Assembly: GCA_951799425.1 (NCBI GenBank)
Contig: OX637395.1
Coordinates: forward strand, 1,136,501 to 1,200,500
Direction: 5' to 3'
From: Ilex aquifolium
Lineage: Eukaryota; Streptophyta; Magnoliopsida; Aquifoliales; Aquifoliaceae
DNA: 64,000 bases
Shown piece after piece: positions 14,238-26,213 of this stretch. Each line of letters begins with the position of its first letter. The stretch's first letter is position 1. The notes under the pieces were generated by a model, which saw only the letters and a list, made by a program, of their open reading frames with translations, did no database searches and was not told where the DNA came from. A program made the translations under genes and the position numbers.

Positions 14238-15096
14238 TAGAGGTGTCCATGGCCGGGCCATGACTAAGTAGGATTAAGCTACTCACAATTCAACTTGTCA
14301 TGCTTGCAAGTGGGCCTTTTATTTATATATATTTTGTCTTTATTTAAAAAGTTTGGAATATAATATTTTTATAAATTATGTTTTTGAATTAAAAATAGAA
14401 TCAAAATAGATAAATTATATTTTAGAATTAAAAATAAAGTCAAAATACATTTATCTTACGTGAGAGGAGTGAGGAATATGTCACGTAAGGTCAGTTATTT
14501 TTTGTTGTAGGGTCTTGGGCTGGGTTTTGCAAGTGGGCTAATGTACCAAGTTTCAGGCCTGAGTGCAGGCCCAAATTCTCTCTTGCTGGATATTAGACTT
14601 AGATGGGTCAACTATTGGGCTTATCAAAATTTTGGGCCGGATAACAGATCATGTGGGCCAACCCCCGGTTGGGCGGAGAGGAGTGAGATAAATATGTGAC
14701 GTAAGGTCAGTACTTTTTTGTCGTCAGGTCTTGGGCTGGGTTTTTACAGGTGGGCTAATGTACCGAGTATCAGGCCTGAGGAATGGGCCTGAGGACAGGT
14801 CCAAATTCTCTCTCGAAGGATGTTAGACTTAGACGTGGGCCAACCCCTGGTTGGGCAGGCAGGCTAATGCGCCTGATTTCAGGCTTGAGTAATGGGCTTG
14901 AGTGCATGTCCATACCCATACCTAAGCCCAAGACCAAACCCATGCCCAGCCCCAACCCTCTCTTAAAGGGATATTGAATTCAGGTTTGGGCTCAGATCTG
15001 AGCCCAACTATTGGCAGTATCAAATTTTTGGCTTATTTTTTGGACCGGATAACAGGTCCACAGGTCCCATTGGCCTAGCCGACCCATGGACACCTA
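14238..15096. mobile_element. hAT-type non-autonomous element, 859 bp
   Basis: Terminal inverted repeats TAGAGGTGTCCATGG and TAGGTGTCCATGG face each other, flanked by CTTGCCAA (14230-14237) and CTTGCCGA (15097-15104), an 8-bp duplication with one mismatch. The interior is rich in GGGCC and holds diverged internal duplications, for example the GTCTTGGGCTGGGTTTT segments near 14512 and 14730. No transposase frame is present. Confidence 0.8.
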
Positions 15097-15592
15097 CTTG
15101 CCGATGACACATCCAGAGATGCCCTGTTAGCTTAGCTAGCCGATCGGTTAGCTAAATTAAATTTCAAGATCTAAACTACTGCTCTGATCCCGTGAAGCCC
15201 ACAAACACATCTCGCCTCTCAGGTAGGCTTACGGCCCACCCCATTGTCTCAACAACAGAAAAACAAAACAAATAGGCCCATTAAACCTGCACTGAACCCT
15301 TGACTAGCGATTCGGCCTACAAGTCAGAATGAAGTGAGAACCCAAGTAAAATGCATACACATACAGCAAAACAACATCCCCAGGCCACTGCTGTTAGTAA
15401 TATTTGTACACAACACAGCAAAACACAGCTTAACGACTAAAGCCACGTCATTTCAAATTCATCCAAATTGAGAACACAACCACAAAAAATGCAGCAGAAA
15501 AATTAAATTCAACCATGGCTTAGACAAATACATAAAGATCACGATCACATCCTGAAAACTAGCCGCAACCAGAAAAGAGTACCTCAACTTCT

Positions 15593-18021
15593 CTACGCCT
15601 TCTTCTTGTCTTTCAATGGTCCTCTTGGAATTTTACTCAGAACCTTGGCATCAAACACGGCATACTGCTTCTTGATCTCAACCATTGCTTTCTCCGCAAA
15701 GGGATCAATCTTGTCCTCGTACTTCTCATAGAGGACAGGTAGCGTGTGCAGCAACACAAAAGCTGTTGCATCAAAACCAACTCCAGCTTAGAATAACAAA
15801 TAGATAAGCAGATCTTCGAAATAAATAAATAATGTTCTATTGTCCTCACATATATAGAACAATGTCAAGAAATTGCACCAAGTCCCCACAATTGAGAGAA
15901 CCCACAAGCCAGCAATAACCTGATATCCAAAACATAATCACCTAGAGTCAGCGGCTAAAATTCTCCAATGATTTAAAGCATGATGACTAAGTACCTATTG
16001 GAACATAATGTGTACAACCAAAAAAACAAGTGAGATACTTCACCAACAAAGCTATAAAACTAAGCGCTTAATCATTATTAACAGCCTACTTTCAGATTTG
16101 AACAGACACCAGAAAAGCAATTCAACTTTTGTCATTCAAGGATTACAGTATTGAAAATGCCAACCCAAAAAATAGCATTGAAACACATACACAGTGACAA
16201 GTATTTATTTTGTCCCAAATTTGTCACTGTGTATAGCATTGAAACCCGCAAGCTCAATGGATAATATTGAAAATTATGAAAAAAAATAAAAAGACAAGCA
16301 AAAAAGAATTGAAATACATACACAGTGACAAGTCATTGTCCAGAACCATAAAATTAGGCTCAAAATTTAGTTGAAACTGAGTAGAATTTACTCAAACATT
16401 GAACATGTGGGTTGTCCAGAATCAAACCAACACAGCCAAATTCAAGGATTACAGTATTGAAAATGCCAACAAAAAAAATAGCTTGTTGCAAACCGTTAAG
16501 GTGCAATATAACTCTTTTATGGGTAAAGATCAAGCAAACATGTCAAGATAGAAGAGAAATCATAACAAAAATGGCATTCAAAGACTACAGAGGCAACTTT
16601 CATATGATGAAGAAAATATAGGAATAAACTGAAAATAAATAACATACAACTAGAAACTTCTTCAGATCTCTTCCAGAGGCAATATTTCGCAACACAGCAA
16701 GCGCTTGGTTAATTTCGACCCTTAGAGCAGAAGCAACCTCAAGGAATGGGTCCTCGGGAAGGCAAACTTCTGGGATACGCGGAGGTGACCTATATATCAA
16801 ACAATTAGGCGACATTTCAACACAACCAATAAGTCATATAATAAGCATATGGTTCAAAGACCCACAAAGCTTACTTGTTAATAAAGGTTGAAGCATTGGA
16901 CCACAAGAACAAGATTGCAAGCGTGACAATTACAATGTGGCAAACAAGAGTAAGAAGGTAATACTCAAGCAACTCAAAGAGAAACCAGATTGCGGTCACT
17001 CCACCAAGTACAGCAGCAGATATTTTCTTGTTCCTCCACAAAAACACATCAGCAGCTGTTGCACAATGATTACAACAATTCAACTTTGTGTAAATACAAC
17101 CAAAACTTTTGAATACGGCAGCAAATCACAGAATTATCTTTAATCTTCTTCATTTTCTGCCACCGTTTTCTGATTATTTTATCCCCATATCGAATTAACT
17201 GATGAATAACAGTGCTGAAACACACACACATCACTGAAGTTTACCATGCTACTCACCTCAACTAATACAAAAATAGTATTGACAGATATGATTGAGTGGA
17301 TCACCTCCTCAGAGGTCGTATATAGATAACTATCAAATTTGCAACTCAATTAATCAATTTCTTTTTCACTTTTCCTAGAAATATATAAAGACGCACTCTT
17401 GAATTAATCTGTTTTTTTAAATTTTCCTACATTTTACAGTGACTAAACAGACAGCAACCAGAAGAGCAAACTCCAACTTCTTCAAACCAAACATCTAAAT
17501 CTAGTGCAACAACCTAAAGGACAATTCAAAGAAGATCTGAGGGCACTTCAAGCTACTCAAAAAGTTAATTCAGTATCCAAAGAACTCACTCCGTCTCTAC
17601 TTCACAGCAATCACTAGATCTTAAACGTATACATATTTATTCGACTCGGTTTGTGCGAGTCTATACTATTTCAACGGATCTATAGACATTTAAAACCTCC
17701 AAACCCCTAGAATATTCAATAAATCAGTAAGCACAATCGAACTCAATCGAACAAAAAACACGATATAATATATGGAGACAGAGAGAGAGAGATTGCAACT
17801 GTACGTTTTCCTCCACCAAAGACCTTGTGAAGTGGTTTCTCTCTCCCGAACAACCGCCAAATCTTGGCCTTCATTGGGGATGGCGAAGCTGCCTTCTTCT
17901 CGGAATCGGAGTCCGAAGACGAAGAAGAAGAATCGTCATCGTGAAACTTGTCCGCTATCTTTTCCAACAACGACTCTCCTTTCGAATCCGAATTCTCAGC
18001 GTGTTCAGCCATATCAACCAC
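15593..18021 (-). CDS. RTNLB: Reticulon-like protein B (RTNLB), 259 aa, 5 exons
   Basis: This is an ER membrane protein that inserts as a wedge and shapes tubules. Exons: 17805-18021, 16875-17055, 16648-16789, 15850-15919 and 15593-15762, 780 nt in one frame with GT-AG introns. The N-terminus is acidic and Ser-rich ([15 protein letters not shown]). The reticulon homology domain starts at [18 protein letters not shown]. It has two long hydrophobic hairpins, one around [16 protein letters not shown] and one around [17 protein letters not shown], joined by a cytosolic loop ([18 protein letters not shown]). The C-terminus ends KKKA, with Lys at -3 and -4, a dilysine ER-retrieval pattern. MVDMAEH (18021) or MAEH (18012) could be the start; the second matches relatives better. 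Order and family resemble Arabidopsis RTNLB5/RTNLB6 next to a golgin candidate. The gene looks intact. Confidence 0.94.
16137..16470. repeat. Interleaved direct repeats in RTNLB intron 3
   Basis: CAAGGATTACAGTATTGAAA occurs near 16137 and again near 16442. ACATACACAGTGACAAGT occurs near 16183 and 16317, with an inverted partial copy (TTTGTCACTGTGTA) near 16220. The block looks like a local rearrangement or degraded repeat, with no coding content. Confidence 0.7.
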
Positions 18022-21000
18022 AGACAGCTCCGATTCAAAACCCTAAGCAAAAGTTCAGCGAATCGAACTGTGATTCGAATTATTATGAAGCGAAAATAAA
18101 GGTCGACAAACAGTTCCTATGAGCTGTGAAATGAGGTTTATGTTGTGTATATCTGTGGCTATATACGCGTACGAAGAACGAAAAAGTGCACGAGCCTCAG
18201 CTTTGGATACCGAAGCGGTTGCTGTGTATAGGGTTTTGGAATTTTGGGGTTTTCGAGGTGTAACGGCGTTAGATTTGACGGCCAGGCTTTGATAAGGAGT
18301 GTGAGCGGTGTGGATTGTCTGGTTGGCTGTGGTGTTTTTTTTATTGTGAGTGGGGTCACCGGCCTGGTAAAGTCTTGGACGGTTACTTTATGTAGTCTGA
18401 GATTGGGGGATTTCACACATCGAGCTGGGCTCCACATACCTGGAGATGTGTACATAACAGACGCAGTTAACGGTCTGAATGGCCTGGGCCATTGACAAAT
18501 TTCTCCCCCCTTCTCTTACTTTTAATTCGATAAAATGGAGTTAGCCAATAATCGGGCTGAATTACTCCAGCTTAATTCAAATTTGATTTATATAGAGTTC
18601 GTCAAATCATTTTTTTAAAATGAATCAAATTCGAATAATTTTTTAAATTTTTTAAAAAAATGAGCTTAAAAAAAGTTCAACTCAAACTCGTAAAATTTAA
18701 CTATTTCATATATAAAATAACTTGATTATTCGGGCTCAATTTGAATTTGACTGATTTTTTAAATAAGTTACAATTGAACAATTTTTTTATATTCCTTTAA
18801 AAAAAATGAGCTCCAAATACTCAACTTAATAATCACTCCTACAATAGCAAAAAAAAAAATAATAATTATCACTCATTCAATTTTAATTAATAATAGATTA
18901 TTTATTATACATGAGTAAAAATTATCTATAAACAACAAACTTTAAAAATAAATAATTGATCATTGAATAAAATTAAGAATAAATATAATGGAGAAGCTGA
19001 ACATCTGATCTAAGTGTCTTTTCGGATCTGGATCCCTTAAATATAGTGAGTGAGTTGTCACTTACTTTTAAGTGAGCGAATAAATTTCATTTGGATTCAT
19101 AGAATTTGATTTATCATTAAAAAATAAGTATATTAAATAAGATCCTAAACCATGTTGCTGCACTGCACACAGGATAAATATCAAACGGGTCACATGTGGC
19201 TGCCAAACTAGCTAGAAAGCAACTTTTTATAAGTTGCGGTAGGATGGCCCATGGGACTATGGTACAGCAGGATTAAATTACGTCTAAATAGTATTATATC
19301 AAAATTACTTAAACCATTTATATAGTAAAACACAGACTGCTAACACAAAATATAACAACAATCCAAATCGTTTGTAGTAGCTATAGTACCTCAACAATCT
19401 TCTCACACAGGTAGCCGTGTGCAGGATCTAATAGTACCTACCAATGGACCTTTAGTCTAATAGTACTCCTTATCTTGCGAAAGAACTTCTTTCTTAAAGT
19501 CAAGAGTTCAAACCACTTTCTTCCTTCCCAAAAACAAAATAATACCTTATATCATACATTAACATGACCCATTATCTATAAGTAATTTTATATACCCATT
19601 TGTACAAGTAAATGTCTATCGAGTAACTTCTTCACATAAATGTCTGTCGGGTAAAATAGTTCAAATTATGTGTTATGTACATTGTGTTAATTCATCCAAA
19701 AAATATTCTATATCATGTATAATCAAATTCCTGTTGAATTATTTGTCAAACAGTGTCGGACCGGTTAAACTAACTAGGATGCCAATCATTAGAGTTACAC
19801 ACGATTCAAATTCTCTTCACTACGTTTTCTCTTCTTGACACATCATCCACCATTAATAAGTGAGAAATACACTTATACACAATGAATTTTACTTAAATAC
19901 ATGACGGATGATGTGTCAATATGAAAATTGAAAAGAAAGTGACTGGAGAGAATCTCACTCGTGTTAAACACATGACCACATATTTTATGCTGATTTCACA
20001 CCAGACTAACAGATCTTAGGAATTATCAACTTTAATTAGGAGATAAGACTTGCTCCATTGGAAGCCTGAGATTTTGGTTGCTGCAAAGGTTGGTCCATCT
20101 GCTTGGAAAGGCTAACTTTGCAACCTGTGTGCAAATGTCAAATGCACATAATGCTGAGATTTTGGTGCTCTCTGCTCTGCTAGGGTTCAAAAGTGATCAC
20201 TGCCAAGTAATAGCTATCAAAATGTGGAGAGGCCAAGAGCAAAGCTCAAAGCAAGCAAGAGCCCACCAATACCATCATCTTCGCGCAGCTGTAAAGCCTA
20301 AGTTAACAAAAACTTCTTGATGTGCAGCTTGATCTGTACCTTCTTTTCAGAAGCCACTTTGAAGTGAAAGGTATGGTCCAATTTGCAAAAGAATTAAGAG
20401 AAAAAAAACCATACATAAATGGGTCTGATATTTTCATATGATTCACAGCTAAGAGCGCAACACATACAGAAAGGCCTTGATCAAAATACTAATCACAGTA
20501 CCCCCGACAGCATTTTTAGAGTGTACCTGAGACTTAGCCGAACGCTTTGGCAGGAGCAGGGTTAGAAATGAAGCTCACATGGACTTGGGATTTAAGTTTT
20601 TGTCAGTGAACAAAAAAATGGAGTCAGAACTTCGGAGGATGTTGAGACCAGACCCTTTTCTGGTTCTCATTAACTAGAGTTTGGAGATTCTTGAGAAGAT
20701 TTCTCATGCATTCCAGTGATTTTTATAACAAGTAACCTATATCAGTGGTAAACAGTTCATCATAATGTAAGAAACCACTTCCCCAAAAATACAAATAGTC
20801 AATTCTTAGCAACTATTTCATCCCATACTCCCTTGCAAAAACTCGCATTCCCATGTGCAGAAAATCTTCAACATGTTTGGCTCAAAATCTAGATACTACA
20901 TAATCCAGAGGATCTGAATTGGGAGGAATAAACTATTTGAATGATGGGTTGGTCATAATCACCATGTTGAGGAACATGAGAATGAATGCGCTTTGTTCAG

Positions 21001-22717
21001 GAATGAAAATTCATGCATGAGAGGGTTTACATAGATTAGTCCTTTTTTTATTTTAATTTTGAGCTGGAATAGATTACTAATTGATCATCACCTCAGCGTC
21101 TGATTTGTCCACTGCATCAAAGTATGAGTACCCCCCATATCATAGAAGTGTCCCTGCCAATGTTGTGTGCCTCTACCTGTATTAACAAACAATATACTTT
21201 CAAAAGTGAGTAGCAAAAAGCAAAAGATACAACACAAATAATACAACTCAACAAAGTCTTGCCCTAACATTTTTGTCCGCTACATGAATTTTATTTTACT
21301 CTTATACTCTATTAAGGGTCATACTTTATATCAGACCACTAGTTATCATATTACTAATCAATGACAATGGCCTGGGATTTAAGCCATGATCCATGAATCA
21401 TGAAAGCCATCACTTTGTAACGGGGCAATATAGCTGCTGGAAATAATCAAACAGAACAAGTGTTTTTATGTTCTAGTGAATGTCAGTTGCCTACGAAGGT
21501 TTTGGCTTTTTTGATGCTAGAGAAACTGGAGAGAATCCAAGCATGCCTATTGTATATGGGTTTCTGTTCTTTGAATATCTTACATCCATAGACAAAGCAG
21601 CAACGGAGCAGTGACATCACTTTACCAGCAGGAAAAAAACATGAAAGGGCAACAGCAAAGTAATTACAGCTATCATATTTTTATTATTCTTTCCCAAATA
21701 CAATTTCTATAGCCATGACCTACCAAAAAAGCAAGAAAGTGAAAGACGGGAGAAAATAGAAGGAAAGAAAAGTTGGAACCATAAGGGCCCATTTGACAAG
21801 CCAAAAAGGCAAAAACAACAAGAAAAGAAAGAGAAGGGAATAAAGCTCAAGAATTTCTTTGTTGATTCAAATCCATTCAAATAAAAGTTATGGTCACGTA
21901 TTAAAATCTCATACAAGAATATGCATTGGCATATCAAAGACATATTTAGCACGAGATCAGTAACCACAACACTAAAAATCAGTAAGCATATATTTCGAAT
22001 TTTTAGCCAACAATAAGAAGTTAAGCGAGTCCAACCATAAGTACCAATTTCAAGAGCGTATGGATCCGGGAAGTTAACCTATGGAGTCAGCTTTTACACC
22101 TACAAAAAAAAATGAAGAGAAACCCATATAATTTGGAAACGTGGATAAGTGTCACCAATATAATAGGATAAAATTTTCAAATGTTTGGGAGCAATCAGCC
22201 CGCCCATCCCCTAGATCCATAATTGAGTTTCACCATGGTTAACAAAATAAGACCCTATAACTTATGACCTCATGAAAATGAACCTAATGAGCCAGACATT
22301 AGACTAAACCAACATGATTACAATATATATTTAATTGATACGAATATAATAGGAGGATTTCCAAATGTTTGGGGACCATAGGCCCGCCCATCCAGTGGAT
22401 TCATTACTGAATTTCACCATGATTAACAAGGCCAAATGTACATCAAGGATTCATGACAATGAATAAACCAAACTAAAGCTAGAAGACTAAATAAGAAATA
22501 CTGTATACTATTTTTTTTTCACTGAATTCAACTGCTCACCAAATAGATAATGCTCTTTCATTTCCATTTCTCTACTCTATTATCAACCCAAATTCACAAT
22601 TCATAAGATACACATATGAAAATTTTCCAAGTCCATCATCCCTAATCACCACCCAATAAATTTAGACAAGTTCAAACAACCAAACAAATCATCTAAAGCC
22701 ATGAACCACAATACCCA
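18022..22717. other. Intergenic DNA between RTNLB and ATL67-type gene
   Basis: 18022-18500 is probably the RTNLB 5' UTR and promoter. 18540-18850 is a very AT-rich stretch with degraded GAGC/TTCGAA repeat words. 19480-19540 and other spots look like fragments of dispersed repeats. 20040-20330 holds an open frame of 80 codons that I could not assign. A 183-bp-spaced direct repeat lies at 22158-22431. No convincing gene was found. Confidence 0.5.
22158..22431. repeat. Diverged direct repeat spaced about 183 bp
   Basis: Segments near 22158-22252 and 22342-22431 share AATATAATAGGA, AAATGTTTGGG, CCCGCCCATCC and TTTCACCATG(G/A)TTAACAA in the same order. This is an old local duplication downstream of the ATL67-type gene. 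Confidence 0.8.
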
Positions 22718-23314
22718 TCACCTCCTCCGACCATCGGAGTACTGAGACAGAGGCACCACCTCCTGCAGCGGCGTGGACAACGGCGTCGGCAGCGGAGAGC
22801 TCCGACACACCGGACATGAGGCATTGAGCTTTAACCACGCGTCAATACATGTCAAGTGAAAGTAATGCTTACAATCCGGTAACATTCTCAGCATCTCCGA
22901 GTTCTTGTACTCACACAAACAGATCGAACACATTCCACCACTAATTCCACGGTCCTTGGAAAAAGCAAATCTCGGATACGAATTTATCACAGCTTGATCA
23001 AGACCAACAGCAACAATTTCGTCGTTGCCTTCTTCATCATCGTCTTCTGCTACAAAAATAATGCGAGGTACATAGATTCCATTGTCGTCGGAGGAGTTAT
23101 TAGGGTTAGGGTTTTGAGATCGACGATAACGGCAACATATGTAGGAAGTGAGGAGGATAGTGGAAAGTAGGACCAGGAAACCGAGGGTGATTGCGATGGC
23201 ATAGCCGATGCCGAGTTTAGTTAGGTTTTGGGAGATAGGGGAGGTGATTGGTGGCGGTGGTGCGCCACCGTATGCGAAGGAGTTGGTGGCGGAGGAAGGG
23301 GTGGTGGTGGACAT
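22718..23314 (-). CDS. ATL67: RING-H2 finger E3 ubiquitin ligase, ATL67-type, 198 aa
   Basis: ATL proteins are membrane-anchored E3 ligases that pass ubiquitin from an E2 to target proteins. The single exon encodes a Pro/Ser-rich lumenal start, then one transmembrane helix at about residues 36-60 (GYAIAITLGFLVLLS). The ATL-specific GLD motif is at 104-106. The RING-H2 at 129-170 reads CSIC, C148, H150, H153, C156, C167 and C170, with the DAWL helix; all eight zinc ligands are present. The C-terminal extension is rich in Pro, Leu and Ser. Length and lack of introns are usual for ATLs. The tail after the RING and the RTNLB/golgin neighbourhood favour ATL67/ATL68. ATG at 23314 is the first in frame. 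A Pro- and Ser-coding frame on the other strand is a shadow. Confidence 0.94.
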   Translation of the reverse strand: MSTTTPSSATNSFAYGGAPPPPITSPISQNLTKLGIGYAIAITLGFLVLLSTILLTSYICCRYRRSQNPNPNNSSDDNGIYVPRIIFVAEDDDEEGNDEIVAVGLDQAVINSYPRFAFSKDRGISGGMCSICLCEYKNSEMLRMLPDCKHYFHLTCIDAWLKLNASCPVCRSSPLPTPLSTPLQEVVPLSQYSDGRRR

Positions 23315-23786
23315 TGGGAAAGGAGTGGACTGGTGGGGGGTTCCATTTGATTGGCGGAGAGAGAGGAGAGAGAGAAAGGCTGGTGGGTTGCTTTAGCTGC
23401 TGCATTTAAGGCAGTGGTTTGGAGACAGAGAAGTTCATTTAATGGACGACGTGGGGTTGATGAAGATGGCTAGGTGGGTTTGGGCTTCTGTCTGGGTTTT
23501 GGCGATTATGGACCAGCCCACTTTAATTTTGGCCCAAGTTCTTGCTCTTGAGTAGAACTGTAGAATTCATATTTACATCTATTCATAGTCTTGAATAATC
23601 AGATTTGTACCGTTTGTAGTTCTTTTCGGTTTGAGCTTTCCAGAAAAGATTGTTTTCAAGACCAGAGGCGCAGATGAGAGTTTCAAGGACAATAGACCAT
23701 ATGAGTTCGAGATCTAGAAGTTGCTGCCTGAGAGGAGAGTTTTCGGGGGAAAGAGACTTTTTTTTTTTTGATTGATGATCTTTCGA
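23315..23786. other. Upstream region of the ATL67-type gene
   Basis: The first 90 bases are CT-rich on the minus strand (GAGAGAGGAGAGAGAGAAAGG on the plus strand), a common 5' UTR feature. Beyond that I see nothing coding. Confidence 0.5.
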
Positions 23787-24098
23787 GTGTCTATTCCTGA
23801 GTGAGGTCGGGCTATCATACTTATGATACTGTGTTTAATAGGATTCATATTGTGTTTATCCAAATTTGTAGCAACTAGTATAATAAGTAGGGCTGTTAGT
23901 CAAACGAGTCCGAGCCGAGTTCGAGCTGAGCTTGAAAAACTTGTGTCTATTCCTGAGTGAGGTCGGGCTATCATACTTATGATACTGTGTTTAATAGGAT
24001 TCATATTGTGTTTATCCAAATTTGTAGCAACTAGTATAATAAGTAGGGCTGTTAGTCAAACGAGTCCGAGCCGAGTTCGAGCTGAGCTTGAAAAACTT
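23787..24098. repeat. Identical 156-bp tandem duplication
   Basis: 23787-23942 and 23943-24098 appear identical, starting GTGTCTATTCC. Each unit ends about 55 bases inside the left end of the hAT MITE. The duplication therefore happened after the MITE inserted. Confidence 0.93.
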
Positions 24099-24383
24099 GT
24101 TTCTTAATCGAGTTTAAAAAATTGTTCAAGTTTGGCTCGTTTATGAAACGAGCCGAGCCTGAACGAGTCAAAAACAAGTCGAGCTTGAGCTGAGCCCGAG
24201 TATTTGCATATAAACGAGTCGAGCCTGTCGAGTTTGAGCCGAGTTTGTAGGGTTTGTTTTCTAAACGAGCCTAAAAACTTGTTCAAGTTTAGACTTATTT
24301 AAAAAACGAACCGAGCCTGAACGAACCGAACCCGAGTCAAACTCAAGTCAAGCTCGGATAACCCAGTTTGATTAACGGCCCTT
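24044..24383. mobile_element. hAT-type MITE, second copy, 340 bp
   Basis: It starts TAGGGCTGTTAGTCAAAC and ends GTTTGATTAACGGCCCTT, matching the element at 10220-10559 along its length and in total size. The right terminus has two changes. No matching 8-bp duplication is visible, which fits the later tandem duplication across its left edge. A 55-base copy of its left end lies at 23888-23942. Confidence 0.83.
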
Positions 24384-25020
24384 TTTTATATGAACCCACA
24401 TAGCTTAAAACGAAATCAAATAATTTTGTGTCCCATTCTCTAGGGGTTATATTCTACTTTTCTTTGTTTCTTCTTTTTGAAATTCTAATATGCTCTTCTT
24501 TCAAGTTTATAATTCATTCAAACATTCTTGTAATGAGATATATAAGACTAATAACATAATTAATCGTTGCCTAATAAATAAAAAAAACAAGTCCACATTT
24601 TTTTATGTTAAAGCTAAGGTTGTGGTGTGCTGCCAATTTTGGCATAAATATCTTTCATTGGCCCTTTTTTATTTGGTTTTATGTGAGTAAATTGATCCAA
24701 GCTAATACTTAGCCGTCCAAGCGATACATTCAGAGTTCAAGTTCAGAAATCAACGTGTCTAAAATGAAGTAAGACTGTCAGGCACTTACTTCCCTCAAAT
24801 TAAGCTTCTTATAAATGAGAGTACGTACAACCCTATTTGAATAATACTTTTTGATTTTAAAAGTAAATGAAGATGGCCATAAATGGTTAGCAAATCCATA
24901 TACATAAGCTTATACATATGATCATCATATCAGTAAATTAGGTCCAAATAACATTCTTCGATTCGAAAATGCCAAGAATGGAGAGTGGTTGTTGATTCTG
25001 TTCTTGAAATCAAGAGGGGG
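24384..25020. other. Intergenic, AT-rich
   Basis: No gene is seen. The last few hundred bases before 25020 are the probable 3' flank of the WRKY IIc gene. Confidence 0.5.
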
Positions 25021-26213
25021 TTAGAACCTAGAAAGGAACTGCATTTGCTTGAGAAGAGGACCAAGAGTTTCCATCAGCTTCTCACTTGGATGGTTGTGAA
25101 TTCCCTCATAGGTTGTCATGACCATGCTCGTGTCCTTGGATAGCCTTTGTACCTGTTTCTTCACATTGCATGTGTGGTGTGTGCACCGATAGTAGCTCCT
25201 TCATTCAAGTTATTAAGTGCCAAGAAAGAAAAAAAAAACAAAGCATATAAGTTAGAATCTTATTAAAAGAAAATATGAATAATGACTTTTTGAAGTCATT
25301 GCATAGATCTCAAGACAATACCAATACTAAATATTAATCACATTCTCGAGATTTTCAATCGCTCTTTTTAGTGGGGATAAATATTGACATAATTGAATGC
25401 TAGGAGATGAACCCATTCTCCAAATTTCTTTACTTTTTATGTTTTGTTCAACGGTTAGGGTGTCCGGACCAGCTTGTGCACACCTCGACTAGTTCCCTCC
25501 CCTCTTTGGTCAAAGACAGATCATCTATATCGAAACTAGGGTATTTATATGGGATAAATACTTTACTTTATCTCAAGACAATACCAATACTAAAAATTAA
25601 TCACGTTCTCGAGAATTTTAATCGCTCTTTTTAGTGGAAAGAAATAGTAATATATTATAATACTAGTTTAAAAGAGATTAATGAAAATACGCATAAATTG
25701 ACTAGACACCTGATCCAAATGACTGGAATATATAAAAAAAATCTGAAGTATATCCATTTATAACCATGTCATTGCCATGCACGATGCAACGTAAGCAAAT
25801 GACTATATCATATTACTGGCTCACCTGGGATATATGCTATTCTTCACAGCTTTCTGTCCATATTTTCTCCAACGAAACCCGTCGTCAAGTATATCATCGG
25901 CACTCCTAGTCTGAAAGGCGAACCGAGGCCGGGTCGATTTTCTATTCCGACCACCAGCTCTTCTTTTAACCTTGTTGTTGTTCATGTCGTCTTCAGCCAT
26001 AAGATTTTCTGTTGCCATAGAAATACCTTCTGATAATAATGGATTATGGAGCCCAGTTGGAGAGGAAAGGAGGTTGACCCAATCTATATCTGAAAGGACA
26101 TGATCAGGCTGTGGAGGAGGGTCCAATGAGGGTGCGAGGAGGTAAGATGTGGTGGTGGGTGGTGGCGGAAGTGGTGGTGGTGGTGGTGGTGGGGCTTCTT
26201 CTTGTCGTTCCAT
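25021..26213 (-). CDS. WRKY transcription factor, group IIc (WRKY43/24/56-like), 188 aa
   Basis: WRKY proteins bind W-box DNA (TTGAC cores) in the nucleus. Exon 1 is 25825-26213 and exon 2 is 25021-25198. The intron splits the Arg codon after YP in the position typical of WRKY domains. The domain reads [17 protein letters not shown], then [17 protein letters not shown] and THEGI-type sequence ending HNH. The zinc ligands are C-x4-C and H-x-H (C2H2), and the spacing fits group IIc. Residues 7-19 are a proline run from GGT repeats. A basic stretch [13 protein letters not shown] precedes the domain and may serve nuclear import. The protein ends [11 protein letters not shown], like the WRKY24/43/56 group. 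I chose ATG 26213 because the longer frame to 26384 crosses a poly-G tract and looks like 5' UTR. Splitting by group is sure; the exact orthologue is not. Confidence 0.93.
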
